This document shows positions 36,596-49,619 of a DNA stretch of 64,000 nt, piece after piece. The stretch lies in assembly GCF_031755915.1 (NCBI RefSeq), contig NC_083383.1, positions 4,175,001 through 4,239,000 on the forward strand. Direction: 5' to 3'. Made by a program: the position numbers and the translations under genes. The first letter of the stretch is position 1. Each line of letters begins with the position of its first letter. A model generated the notes under the pieces. That model did not search any database. It was not told the DNA's origin and saw only the letters and a program-made list of their open reading frames with translations. This DNA is from Ziziphus jujuba (taxonomy: Eukaryota > Streptophyta > Magnoliopsida > Rosales > Rhamnaceae).

Positions 36596-39571
36596 ATGTT
36601 TACATGTGTACACCGTACAGATTTTATTGTTTACATTGTCGCTGTGCATTGATTCCCAATCCATTCCTTCGTACCTGTATATTGATTTTCTTCACTCCTA
36701 TCTATAATTTTTCTTTTTATCTTTTCAAATAAGTATTGCTTTTCTTTTCTTTTCTTTTTTTTCCTACAATTTTCAAATAAGTTTTGCTCGGTCTTACTCT
36801 ATCAATACATAACATTTCTCTACATCTTCTTTTCAGGAAAAAAAAGAAGAAATTCTCTATATAAGCAAAAGTATAACTTATCGATAAAATATAAATTTGA
36901 CCTTTGATAAAAATTAAAGATTAATATGTTTTTGATGATTTTGAAAATTGTTAAATTTAAATAAAATCACAACAAAACTCACAAAAAAATAATCTATCTT
37001 TTCATTTTTGTTTGGGCTTGAACTTTTTGTCGTAGTCGAAAAGGACAAAAAATAAGTTGCCATTCTTTGAAAAAAAAAATTTCGGTGCATGAACATATGA
37101 TTATTCCTCTGCTCCAAAATATCATCGATTTAGTTGATTGGGATTTCAATGTATAATACTGAACAAACATTTAGATTAATCATAGACTCCTGCATTGATT
37201 TAAAACTTATATATATATATATATATATATGTGATTGAATTTGAATTAATTATAAATGCAATAGTTTGTGTTTTATTTTTCTTGCATCACATATATTTCC
37301 ATTCAATCATGAAGGAGGTTTCATCTACTTATCTACTTCTATCGTCCATGTCACTTTAAATTCATAATCGAACAATTTTATCAATTTAATGATAAGTTAA
37401 AAGCTAAATAATCCAATTTACCTTAACAATTCGTACAATCAAATTATCAAATAAAATCCAGGCGACTCAACGCCCGTATGATTAGAAGTAGAACTGCGAT
37501 AATTCAATCAATCCAATGGAATGGGCAGCAAGTTCAACAATGAAAAAGACTGGTGGGATTATGACCCAAAAAAGAAAAAGGATGGGTGGGATAAACCGAT
37601 TCCTTCGGTTTTTTTGTCAAAACTCATTTTGGTTGCGGACAAATATAAAACCGATAAAATTAAATATTTGTACTTTGCATCGTTTAAAAAAAAAAAATTA
37701 GGGTTATTATAATTAAATCTTATATAAATTATTTCATGAGCTTGTATTTGGTAAATAATATATTAGGATTATTAAATTTGTTTTCCAGAGAAAGGAATCA
37801 CTAAATTTGTTTATCAAAATTTAACTATTAAATAATGTTATATTATTTTATTATATACCATCCACGTTAATATTTACAAAAATACAGGTAAACTTTTGCT
37901 CTTCCTCTTATTCATCACATTTGCGTGTATGGCCAATAAAACAATGATAAAAAATTTACATGAAAATGGGAATATAATTTAACTAAATGCTATGCGTAAC
38001 TCAATAACTAATTACAATTGTTTTGTTCAAAAAACAACTCATTAGATATTGCCGATGAAACAAAAAAAATTGCTGTTGGAATAAATATATGAATTTATAT
38101 GAGATGATTATTGACGAAGAGGATCAGATATCATGATTAAATATTTTCTATTTGAATTTATTAGAATATGAATTTGAATCACATATAATATATAATAGAA
38201 TGTATGAGATTGTTAATAGTTTATAATTAAATAATTTATTTTAAAAAACTAATAGGAGATGATCATCCAAGATAAAAAATTAAAAAATGAACATTTTTTA
38301 TTTTGATAGAACATATTTTAATAAATTATCCATAAGTTATTTATCAAATTTTAATTTGTTACTCCGACCTTCGTGTGATAGTTTATTTTTCTTTTTATTA
38401 TTTATGGGAGATCTTAATTTTATTAAAAAAAAAAGGGTAAATCTCATAAAAGGCTTTACTATTTGACAGGATGGATAATGATTACCTGTAAACCTCATGG
38501 GGAAAAAACTTGTACATACCTGCTCTCGGGGATGATACAGTGGCACGAACCACTCATTAATTCAACATTCAATAAATTAAATATCAAATGGAACATATAA
38601 ACTTTATTTAAATATTGTATTACTATATGACATGGAATTTACATAATACGCAACAATATTTTGAAGTAATTTGAAGTGATATGAACGTAATATCAACATT
38701 TCATGTTATATTTTCTCCCTTACCGCACAACAATTACTAATTTGGTATATTTAATTATATTTTAACTTTTAAAACAAATTAAAATATGTTATGTTTGTTT
38801 GAAAACAATAATCTTTTTTTTTTAGATCATAAATGGTTATATAACATATAAATATCATTTTTCTTGATAAATTTTAAAGGCAGATATCAGCTATATTGTT
38901 TTATTTATTTTTTGCTAAAAAAGTGATATTGTTCTATTGTGCCCTCTTTGATTTATTGATATTATTATTAGCAACGTTAGATAATATTTTTCAAATTATA
39001 CAACCTTAAAGACCAATAGACCTAATCTAGATATGCAAAATTTATATACATTAATTTTTGACTATTAAAATGATCTTCCACCTTCTTAACTTTATATCCA
39101 CCAAACCGTTAAATATCTTTCAATTCTTTTTATTTTTTAATGCAAATTGACATATATATATTTTTTCTTATATAGCTTGTGATATACTATTTAATTTTAT
39201 CATATATATATATATATATTTTTAAAGTACTCATATAGTTGCTTCTCAGTTGTATTTTAATTGTTGTTTAAGTTGCTTCCAACGAAGGTTTGATGGTTTA
39301 TCAAAAAGAACAAAAAAAAGGTTTGATGGTTTCATATGAATAATTATATTACTATACAATTTCGGTCCAATTAAAAGTTGTGATTTATGGAATTAGTTAA
39401 GAAGAAAAAGAAAAAAAGTTTTAAAATTGATTCCCACGATAAGAAACATGGTGCGCTTTCATCGTGCAGGCGCTTAGATATTTTAACCGCATTGCCAGTT
39501 ACCTTTTAACTTCACCACGGTTAAAACTTTTATTCCCCATCTTTTTCTCTCTCTCCATCTCTGTCTCTGTT

Positions 39572-39577
39572 TATATA
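39572..39577 (+). promoter_or_regulatory. TATA box of the TZF gene
   Basis: TATATA within TTATATATCA lies 58-63 bases upstream of the first ATG of the coding frame, after a pyrimidine-rich CTCTCT stretch. It would start transcription near 39600 and leave a leader of about 30 nt. Confidence 0.5.
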
Positions 39578-39621
39578 TCAGAGACCATACCCTTCTCTCC
39601 TTCAGTGTCTGAAGTCGTCTA

Positions 39622-39762
39622 ATGCTACCCCTCGATGATGCTTGGAGAACCTACCCGCTTCAATCCTACCGTCCAAATTCCTCAATGGGACCCATTCGAA
39701 GATCCGACGGCAGTAATGGCCTCCCCTTTCTCATCCGTCCCCAATTCCTCTGTCAACGTTAA
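39622..39762 (+). other. Upstream ORF overlapping the TZF start
   Basis: An ATG at 39622, 13 bases before the TZF start and in another frame, opens 46 codons that run past the main ATG to a TAA at 39760-39762. Its context is poor (C at -3, C at +4). If transcription begins at about 39600 it would be the first ATG in the mRNA and could lower or condition TZF translation. Confidence 0.4.
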
Positions 39763-40792
39763 CGCCAATGCCGGTAACGGAGACTATGCCCTTTTTCTCG
39801 ATTCTTTCTCATCGCTCCACCGTTACCTTCCCTCCAACGAGTACGTGGCCAGCGAGTCCGACTCACTAAGCGAGGAATCGGACGTGCCCGTCGATGCCTT
39901 TTCCTGCGATCATTTCCGCATGTTCGAGTTCAAGGTTCGGAGGTGCGCACGTGGGAGGTCACATGACTGGACGGAGTGTCCGTTTGCTCATCCCGGCGAG
40001 AAGGCTCGCCGGAGAGATCCTCGCAAGCATCACTACTCTGGCACTGCATGCCCTGATTTCCGCAAAGGGAACTGCAAGAAGGGCGATTCCTGTGAGTTCG
40101 CTCACGGAGTCTTCGAGTGCTGGCTCCACCCGGCTCGTTACCGTACTCAGCCGTGCAAGGACGGCCTGAGTTGTCGCCGCCGAGTCTGCTTCTTTGCTCA
40201 CACTCCCGAGCAACTTAGGGTCTTGCCTCAGCAGAGTCCGAGGGCTCATGGGTCGTCCTGCGATTCCTACGATGGGTCGCCGGTTCGTCATGCTTTTGAC
40301 TCTTATTTGACGAAGGGGTCTTTCGTTTCGTCGCCCACATCGATCCTAACTTCGCCACCGGTATCTCCACCGTCTGAGTCGCCACCAATGTCGCCGAGCG
40401 GCGCTGCTCAACCCGGTGGTGGATCGGCCACCTCGGTGAGTGAACTTGCTTTGTCAATGCGTGGTCTTCAGCTTGGTAAGATGAAAATGAATTCTCCTTC
40501 GTGGGGGGTTCAAATGGGATCTGGGTTTGGTTCTCCCCGTGGTGGATCGACCCTCCGACCAGGATTCTGCAGCCTTCCTTCGACCCCGACTCGAACTCCG
40601 ACGAATCGCTCGGGACTGGGTGCGTTTGATCTCTGGGACCAGACCTGCGAGGAAGAACCTGCCATGGAGAGGGTAGAGTCTGGGAAAAACCTGCGTGCGA
40701 AAATGTATGCGAAACTCAGCAAAGAGAACTCGCTGGAACAGTCGTGCGCCTCTGCACCGGACGTTGGGTGGGTTTCGGAGCTAGTTAAGTGA
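39635..40792 (+). CDS. Arginine-rich tandem CCCH zinc-finger protein, TZF2/TZF3 type
   Basis: A single uninterrupted frame of 385 codons, clearly more GC-rich than its flanks. Plant RR-TZF proteins bind AU-rich mRNA, move to processing bodies and stress granules, and act in ABA, jasmonate and oxidative stress responses. Seen: an acidic/serine-rich N-terminus, the plant-specific RR motif C104-x5-H110-x4-C115-x3-H119, finger 1 C139-x7-C147-x5-C153-x3-H157, a 16-residue spacer, and finger 2 C174-x5-C180-x4-C185-x3-H189. A Ser/Pro-rich region (about 235-265) and a conserved C-terminal VGWVSELVK end follow. The N-terminal [12 protein letters not shown] resembles Arabidopsis AtC3H20/AtC3H49 (TZF2/OZF1 and TZF3/OZF2). 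Two ATGs stand in tandem; the second, at 39638, has A at -3 and may be the real start. Lack of introns is usual for this family. Confidence 0.94.
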   Translation: MMLGEPTRFNPTVQIPQWDPFEDPTAVMASPFSSVPNSSVNVNANAGNGDYALFLDSFSSLHRYLPSNEYVASESDSLSEESDVPVDAFSCDHFRMFEFKVRRCARGRSHDWTECPFAHPGEKARRRDPRKHHYSGTACPDFRKGNCKKGDSCEFAHGVFECWLHPARYRTQPCKDGLSCRRRVCFFAHTPEQLRVLPQQSPRAHGSSCDSYDGSPVRHAFDSYLTKGSFVSSPTSILTSPPVSPPSESPPMSPSGAAQPGGGSATSVSELALSMRGLQLGKMKMNSPSWGVQMGSGFGSPRGGSTLRPGFCSLPSTPTRTPTNRSGLGAFDLWDQTCEEEPAMERVESGKNLRAKMYAKLSKENSLEQSCASAPDVGWVSELVK

Positions 40793-42750
40793 ATCCGAGA
40801 TATGGTAGGCGGATTCGAATTTCGATTTTTCTTTTGAAAGAAATTTTTTATTTTGGCTGATGGGTTTCAGAATTCGGTGGCGTGGTGATCTTCTGACTAT
40901 TGTGAATACGGAGTTAATTTTGGAAATTTTGCCTGTAAATAGTTCATGAGAACTTATTATTACTCTTTATCTGCTTATTGGGAAAAAAAAAAAAAAGGAA
41001 GGAAAAAATGGAAGAAGTTGGATCTTTTTGTACAGATAAAGAATTTCCCAGACTGCCGAGGATTGGGATAGCAGCAGCAGTTGCTTTTGATCAATATTTG
41101 TCTGTGAATTGTATTTCGGTTGGATTTTTATCTAATTTCTCGGATAATTTTCTATGTAAGTTCATCTGGTTATGTTTTATTAATGTAAATTTATTTTTCT
41201 TCAAATTCTTCTCTTCTTCGTATGACAGTTTAGGCTGTCGTTAATATTAGCTGCAAAATTGTTGCTTAGGTTTCAAACTGTGTATGCATGCTCAGCAAAT
41301 TATTCTCCAATTTAACGCTGGATCATAACCACATGTTTTATCTTCGTATTTTTCAATGCCCAATTCTGGATATTAAAACCACATGATAAAAAAGTATAGT
41401 TTTGTCTTCAAGCTTTGAGCCTAGCTAGGTTTGGAGGCTTAAAATGGAGTGTTTGTGCCCTTTAGATCGTCTTCATCTAATTCCATTTGATGGGTAAGAG
41501 AATCCTGGTTCACAGATTTCAGTGATGGGACAATCTGCGACTTGCACAAAACTTGCCTTTGAAGCTTTATTATAATGAATATGTCCTAAATAGTAAGTAA
41601 GAAAAGGAATAAGATGATAATATTAAAATATTATAGAAATGATGACAATAATGGATGTTGAAGAAATAAATTAAGGCGTATTTAAATAAAACATCATATC
41701 CACCATACCCTCTTTAAAGAATTATTTGTGATTTTATCTGAAATGAGATTAGATTTGTGACGTGGTTGTAGAACTTGATAAACCCAGTCCTTATCTCCTT
41801 TAAAATCTTTTAATTTATCTACTTCGTGCCACTTGTTTTTGACTATCTTTTTTATCTGATAAAAATAATATCCTTGATGTGAAAGTTTTTTTAAAGAGAC
41901 AGGATATGGTCAAGGAGGCACCAATGTGTGGTGGGTTCCTTGGGAAAAATAAAAAAATAATAATAATAATAAAAAAATAAAAATCTGAGGCTGTATCTGA
42001 TTCTTCATGGAGGTTAGAGGAGGCTAGAGAAGGAGAGAAAGTAAAAAGGAGGTGGAATAGAGTAGGGGGGTTTTTAGTCAATTTGTGGACACTCTAGAAT
42101 TAATAATGATAAAAGAAGGAAAAAAGGCAGACAAAGTGGACGGTGGTTCCAAAGTTTGGTTCATTTTGTCCTTTGTTGAACCAAGTAGTAGTAGCAAGAC
42201 CTACATAAAAAGTTATTGGGTTGGGATGGCCAGATTCTGTAGTGGCGTGCTCCTCAATACTGTTTGGTGTTGGTGGGTCTATCGCCATCAAAACGTTTCA
42301 TCAAATGTCCTTGGATAATGTGCCAGTTGGGTTCTATTAGGCTACATGTAATTCCATTTCTCATTCCAGACTAGGAATATAAGCCTATCCCGAATATCTT
42401 ATGAAGCCTCCTTTTCAAAATTTTTGTTATTTGCCACCGTTGGTAGGATAGGATTTATTATCAATCTGACAGTCTGACTATTCCTAATTGGTTCTAATTA
42501 ATTTTGTTTTTATTTTCTTTTTTAAAAATTAATAATGAAAAAGTAGCATAGGAAAACTATTGTCTTCGAGAATGATCCTATAATAAAATTTATTGTTTCG
42601 TCACAATGAATCAAGTTGTGATAAAATTCTAATATTCACATAAATTTAACCATGATAATTATTATAGTTACAAATAAAACATATTTATATATATAGATAT
42701 ATTTTTATATAATAAATTTTTATTTAAAAGGTAATGAGGATGTTTTACAA

Positions 42751-42850
42751 ATTCACAATTTTATAAATATGAATGGATACTGAATTAGTTTAACAATTTG
42801 ATTCACAAGTTTATAAATATGAATGGATATTGAATTAATTTGACATTTAC
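42751..42850. repeat. Direct duplication, two copies of 50 bases
   Basis: Both units begin ATTCACAA and share TTTATAAATATGAATGGATA and a TGAATTA part with few differences. The copies are adjacent, so this is a tandem duplication. Confidence 0.85.
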
Positions 42851-45429
42851 ATACTAATAAAATAGTCATTCGATTTGTCTCTTGCAATCATTTTGGATAA
42901 CTTTATGGATTTCGCCGAATATTTTCTCACTTGCCAAAGTAATACCATTTTGTGTTGTTTTTAACTTTGATCGTGAAATTACCATTTGATTGAACCAAGG
43001 GGATTAAAACCAAAGGTTAGGTCGGGTCATTGTATATGGACGCACGTGTAATATTAGGTAATATGTTTGATTCAATGAAGAAGCAATCGGATCTTATAAA
43101 GCACCCTCTCCGAAGTCCTTTTTATCCATTGGATTAGACATTATCGTCGCTATCGGGCTTTGAATGTTAATAATTATTCGCCGACCTTTGGCACCCTCCG
43201 ATCCTTTTGTTTTTATATATTCATTTCTGTGCGATGAGTTAGAGAATGTATCTGGGAGGGCTCGAAAAATGAGCAGTACTACTTTGCACAATTTTGACGT
43301 GGACGGTTTCGTCTTTATTTACCTATCGTCCTTATTTTTATTTATTTATTTCTTTTTCTTGATTTGAGTTGTACGTTCCAAGTTTGTCCTGCTAGTGTTA
43401 TCCACTTCTTTTCATGCTTCCCATGTTTCCTCCTTCCGTCTTCAAGTTTCAGAAAAGACCTTTATATAATAATATATATATATATATATATATTTATATG
43501 GTGCTGTGTGGTGATTCTGAAGAAAAGCTTGTTAGTTTCATCCGTTCCATTGTTTTCCATCTTTTTCCTTTGGTTAAATACTGAATTTATACTAAATACA
43601 CCCTTTTAATTTATATATTGGTTGTCATTTATACCCTTTTTTGTCACTACAGTCGTGTTTATTATCGGATAATGATAAGGAAAAAAAATGCTTTCTATTT
43701 GGTGTTGCAATTTTAAACCCACATGTATTTCATCTGTCATGTGGATGTTGTCCATTTCTTGGACCGGGACTGTTCATGAGAAATAACGGCAAAACTCTAA
43801 CAACAATGATAGTTTATGTATTATATGCTAAATGAAAAAAAAAAAAAACACACAAATTTCTTATGAGATATTGATGTTATATGTCATTTACAGCATTAAT
43901 TTTTTTAGGCAGTCTCATTTATAACATTTTTAATGCAACTTTTACGAAGTTTGTGACCTATATAAATTGGCTTCTCCTCAGTTGATTGTTGCAGATCTTG
44001 TCCCCGCTGTTTGATAATTGCCCTTATATTGAATGGATTCATGGATATTCCCCTTTTTTTCTGTGTATTGGCTGCGATTCATTTAACTTCATTCATCAAT
44101 AGCCTCTAGATCTGAAAGGCTGTGGTGGACCTGCCACTATGCCAATGTACATAGCATCTAACTGTACACTACATCCATCACATGAAATCTACAATTCAGA
44201 GCTTTTTTCAAAACTTTCCAAAGGCCTAACATGTATAAATTATTCCTGGGGCTAGCTAGAATTTAGTTTTGGAAGTATGCAATGTATTTTTCTGTTTTTA
44301 TAAGGTATTTATTAGTTTCAAGTTCGAATGTAAAAGTATTATACCTGAAAACAATAATTTTACAATTGAATTGTAAGAAAATATGCAAAGATTGAACTTA
44401 TTAGTCCATAAAAATGTTTTATGAAACCAATATTATATGAATAGCCAACTATAAGAGATCATTCCTAATTGAACATCAATAATTGTTGTATATGGCAGGA
44501 CCTATAGCCATTAATTGATTTCACCAATCATTACTTACAACCTGGTTCATTGCTTATATTATTTACAACTAAAGGAAAAAAAAAAACAAAAAAAACAAAA
44601 AAAACAAAACTCCCTTCTTCAGCATGGGATTCCATTTCTCAGCTTTGCACACCGAACCGAAGGCTGGCGTTCAGCTATAATTATATCACCAAAAACACAA
44701 ACACTTATGGGGTTGCATTAGCTGTGTGTAATGTAAACAAAGGAATTGGGATTGAGGGCTTGGCATAGAATTGAATGCTTTGATTGCCCTTTATGTGGAT
44801 TTTCCTAAAAGTGATTTTCTTTTTTTGCCCCCCACCCCAAGATATATGTTCATTTTGGGTTACCAATTATCAATACGACAAAGAAGTACCATACCACTTT
44901 TCCTCACTATCCACTATCCACTCTCTTCGGTTGATATGATAGTGCAAGTGAAGGTACACTTTCACGGACAGACAGACAGACAGTATGATAAAAGAAGGAA
45001 GGTGATCATTAATTAAACTCAGGCCTTTTTTGTTGGTCACAAACAACACTGTGGATTTATTTGGGCCAGCCAAACACATCCAAATCTTTGGGGCAAAGCA
45101 TTGGCTCCTTTAATACTTGACGAACAAAGCTTCTAATTTGGGCTTGGTTGTAAACCCAACCTGGCCCCAACTCTCAGCTAAGCAACATGTTGTACTGTAT
45201 CCTCTAATCGATTATCTATCATATAATTATAGAGTTCGAAATTTTTAAATACTTAAATTGAAAAATATAAGAAAGGTTAGCAATTAGGATGGTAATTATG
45301 TTTAGACAGAGAAAAAAAAGTAAAAAAGAAAAAAAGAAAAAAAAAAAAGAAAAAACCAGAGCTGTTGGTCTAAGTAAGCTCTCATTATTTGTTGGAATCC
45401 ATTAGTGTCAAAGAAGCTTCTGTAGATAT

Positions 45430-45760
45430 AAAATTTATATGACCAAAACCTTTGGTAGCTTATAGACCTAAATCCAATATAGACGTTGGGTGCAGAAATG
45501 GAGGTCCGGGTATCCTAATTTACAGTAGCATAAATACGGGAATGGCCAACTGGTTCTGGGTCCTAATTCAAAGTCCCGTGTATTTTTGCTTACGGTTATA
45601 TATATTTGACCTAGATACGAAAGAGCTAGTTTGAGTATTTTCTTCACATATCCCCTACCGCAATAATGCAATATAAAGTCTACGCGAAGTGGCGTCGTAT
45701 TAAGTTGAGCTGGTCTTCGAACCACAAATCAGTAGCTGGATGATTCGGTTGAAGTTTCCT
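45430..45760. other. Compositionally distinct segment, possibly organelle-derived
   Basis: Unlike its neighbours this 330-base stretch has no poly-A/T runs, more C and G, and an 85-codon open frame on - (45468-45725). Plant nuclear genomes often carry mitochondrial or plastid insertions of this look. I did not recognise an organelle gene in it, so the origin is a guess. Confidence 0.2.
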
Positions 45761-46856
45761 GTCAATGAGAGAGATAGCTGAAAATTCCAATATGTTATTT
45801 ATATTAATAAACTGGGAAGGAAAATTTAACATCAAACATAATCAAACTTAAAACCAAAATCATCGTTAGAGATTATTGTGATCTCCATTGTTTCAAACTT
45901 GAAAATTCCAATATGTTCAAGTGGAATTTTTTTTTAGCTGTAACATGGTATAAAAACATTTATTAACTATAATATGATTAATATAATCACATATTTATAG
46001 TGATTACTTATACTAAATGTTTTTAGTAAATTTAAAAACTTCATATTCTTGAAATGGTATATAATATCTATTATTGATAACAAGGTGAATCAGAGAAAGG
46101 TAGCTTGTTTCTCTTCTGAACTGATCGGTCTTATAAAGCTCTATCCAAAAACAAAAAGATTACACACAAACTGAGTTCTAAGTTCTAAATTGAGTAACAG
46201 CATATTAATCAAAAACTTTTTAAACATAATACTGGTATAAACTTGAACGATGTTGTTTCTCCAAATAGAAGAAAGATCTAGTCTTTCACGATAATTTGTT
46301 AATTTGTATAATTATCTAATTCATGATAATTTGTATTGCAAAAATTCGTAGGGCTTTAATCTTATTATTGTTACTAGAAGTCTTGTGACTAAACTCCAAT
46401 CATCCAAGGTCACATAATTTCTTGGAAGTTTCAGAATGTCCATTAGTACTTTTCAATTTGTGTACTTTTTGCAATATTGTTTTCCATAAAATAATTAGAA
46501 GAAAACAAGACGACATCGACCTGTGAATTAAATAAAATGAAAAAAAAAGACAACATGGATCATATAATTAAAATTGAATAATAATTAGAGTGATTCGAGT
46601 CCATGCCACGAGGCATGAACTTTGGAGTATAAGACTAAAAAAAGCAGAAAAACAACAAAATGCCAAGAAGTCAAAAGAGGCCAACGATGGTTCAGTCACT
46701 TAGGAAACACGACAATTTGCAGCCGGGCGTCCCAATACTTCTTTATAATTAATGCATCTATTTTCTCATCTTTGATTAGTTAAAGTTTTCCACATTTGAA
46801 GTTTCTGACATCTTCCATTGAACGTATTTAACACCCTTTTTGCAAAGGCTAGTTGC

Positions 46857-46887
<31 letters not shown>

Positions 46888-48158
46888 GGTGGTGAAAAGG
46901 GCTAGTTGATGCATCAATTGTTGTCACCAAGGCCTCAAACAAGGAAAAAAATCATGTTCCTTTGGACTTTTTTTTTTTATATATTCTTTTACAGGTTTTC
47001 AACATTTGGTAAAAATAAATTGATATGATTTTAAAATAATTGTTAAGATTTAATATTTTAATTTTTTTTAATATTATCTTGGCCACATATCAAAATATTT
47101 ATGGAATGATTATGTAGAAATAGATGATTCAGGACCATACAATTTTATCTCCTCAAGCAAACATGGAAAAACACTCATAACTTCAATTTGATCTTTTTTT
47201 AGAATTAACAATAATAAAAGCCAGTTTTAGGTTAGACAGAAGGAAACTATAAGTTCACCCAAAAAAAAAAAAGAAAAGAGAAAATGAAATAAATGGAGAT
47301 CTTAAAAGGGAACTAAATAATTAAAGAAGACATAATTTTTATAGTTCATAAATATATAAAAATCATTTAAATTGAATATAAAAATATTAATTATTTTCGC
47401 CAATCCTTTCATCTGAGAGGCCTGAATTAATAAATAATAGCCTTTCACTTTTCTTCATCTATAACTTTCTCCAGTATCAAACAAGAGATAAACATGTTTT
47501 CCTTTTATTCTTTCATGATCATCTGCTTTCTTCCCATACATGTATCCTTTCAAAACAAGTGTTAAATAGTAGTTTATTACCCAAAAAAAAAAAAAAGTAT
47601 TAAAAAGTAGTTTTGGTTCTGATTTCTCATTTTTAATGTTTCTTTCTTGGGGGGCGGGGAGGCCTCAGTGATTAGCCTCATGCTCCTAATTAATCAAACC
47701 AAAGCTTAATTAGTGGTGTGTTTGGATATATAGAGGGGGTATTTGGTCAATATTTGGCTTTTGCCCCGCAGACAGAATTTCCCTTATTTTAAGCTTTGAC
47801 TAATTATTATGTGCCCCTGCATGACGGGCCAACCACTTAGTTCGAATGGATATTATTTTTCAGTCATCATTCTTTAAGTTGTTTGAACCATTCACCTTTT
47901 TAATTAAACTGTTTAAAGGAGGAGCAACAAAGATTAATTATTAATTTCATTGCTTGCAAATTTTTTTTATTTTTTATATATGCATAATCATGGATCAGAC
48001 ATCCAAAATGGCTTCGTCTTTCTATTTATCTATACAAATATTCCTTAGGTTCTATGAAAATTAATAATTAGGGATAAGTCTTCTACCTCTCTATCGACTA
48101 ACAATTTCTTCTAGCTTGATTCTTAATTGACAAGGCCAATAAAGAAAGCATGTTTTTT

Positions 48159-48191
<33 letters not shown>

Positions 48192-48655
48192 GACAGCTAA
48201 AAATGAGACATTATATTATTCACCAAAAAAAAAAAAAAAACATCAGACATTATATGACGAATCTCAAAATTAGTAACACCTATAACACGTGAGGTTGGAG
48301 TTTTCTTTTAGGTAAGATATATACACACACATATATATATATATATATATGATGAAAAACAAATTAATTTCCAACGATACGCCCCAAAAAGTAAATCAAG
48401 TGTGGTTACTATAGTAAGATCAAGACAGACACCGAAAACAAAAACAAAAAATAAAAAAATAAATGAAGGAAAAAAGAAAGTGTAAATCATATTAAACTCA
48501 TTTTTAAAATTTGCCATTCTGATATAAACTAACATATTTTACATGTGGCGTAAATAAGTAAAGCCTGAAAGAATTTGCAATATATGTGCAGAAAACAAAA
48601 ATAATGTGAATACTGGAAATTTTATAAATACATATATATGTCACCAAAAAAAAAA

Positions 48656-48686
<31 letters not shown>

Positions 48687-49480
48687 TGTCAGTACCTTAT
48701 AATACTGAACTTAAAATTAATGTAGATGATTTCACATTTATATTTATTAGGTTTACAACATAATCAAATCTCCTTTTTCATATAGATCGATGAAACCCCC
48801 ACTCCCACCCCTCTATTTAAAAAAATAATAAAAATAAAAAATAAAAATAAATAAAAAACTTATTTTTCTTGAGGGAGGGGAAGGGGGTTTTGAAAGGCAA
48901 ATTAACGTGTGGCTATATAAATTTTTCCAAGTGACCCACCACCAGATGACGTGGCTAGTCTGCTTAAAAATCACGTGAAATCATAAGACATTAAAAAAAA
49001 AAAATTACATTTTTTATTTGTCAAATTTAAAAATTCATTGTTCATAAAAAAGAAAAAGAGTAATTGTAAAATGAAAAAGAAAAAAATAAACTAGAGATGG
49101 GTATAATCTTGGTATTAGTTTGATTAATGTGGTTGTCCTTATTGACCTCAAGTTTAATGCCATTTGATTTATAGAAGATGAGTATCATAAGCTTGTAATG
49201 GGTCCAAACAGGTTAAATCAAAAAAACAAAAATGAAAATCTCAAGGATTTTACTTGGAGTCTTGGAATTTTCTTTCCATCCAACTTGATCGTCATGTGGT
49301 TAACTAATCAAATCGCATGGTTAAAGTTGTAGCAGAACTGTTGAATAGTAAAATGATCACATCATATTTGTGATAGTTGACTGGGTCCCTCTATCTTAAC
49401 AAACAAGAAATAAGAAAATAAATAATAATAATAATGGAGGTCATACAAAGTCAAGCAATTTTTTAAGGCGCCACCAACTT

Positions 49481-49488
49481 TATAAATA
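49481..49488 (+). promoter_or_regulatory. TATA box of the MYB gene
   Basis: TATAAATA, a full plant TATA consensus, stands 132-139 bases upstream of the MYB start codon, implying a leader of about 105 nt that begins after the in-frame ATG at 49497. Confidence 0.6.
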
Positions 49489-49619
49489 TTTTCAGTATGG
49501 CAGCCTTTGCCTGGATCATTAGTTTTGAAGCCGTGTGTAAATTTTCCTCTCTCTGTCTCTGTCTCCGCCTCACTCAAAAAACTTATTTGGGATTTGGGTC
49601 TGAGAGTAAGAGAGCATCC

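Larger units (their letters stand above)
33112..39600. other. Intergenic between divergent xylanase and TZF genes
   Basis: These 6.5 kb lie between two gene 5' ends, so both promoters are here. A C-rich block at 33350-33430 probably belongs to the xylanase promoter. A second less AT-rich block at about 34740-35070 has several GCCCAA/GCCCAT motifs, and a third at 36420-36620 holds two G-boxes. Short tandem units occur near 36088-36140. I recognised no coding exon; a short frame on - at 33905-34093 could be a fragment of something older. Confidence 0.55.
40793..49480. other. Intergenic between TZF and MYB genes
   Basis: These 8.7 kb hold no gene I can support. Poly-A/T, (TA)n and AT-rich stretches dominate. 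A 50-base direct duplication lies at 42751-42850, a GACA repeat at 44967-44982, and a segment at about 45430-45760 has a more even base composition than its surroundings. The TZF 3' UTR probably occupies the first few hundred bases. Confidence 0.55.

Noticed and set aside
39894..40722. Frames of 70-110 codons inside the TZF gene in other frames and on the minus strand
   Set aside because: GC-rich coding sequence has few stops in all frames; only the 385-codon frame carries the zinc-finger cysteines and histidines.
49497..49619. In-frame N-terminal extension of the MYB protein from an ATG at 49497
   Set aside because: It lies upstream of the expected transcription start set by TATAAATA at 49481, and the family begins MGRAPCCDK.
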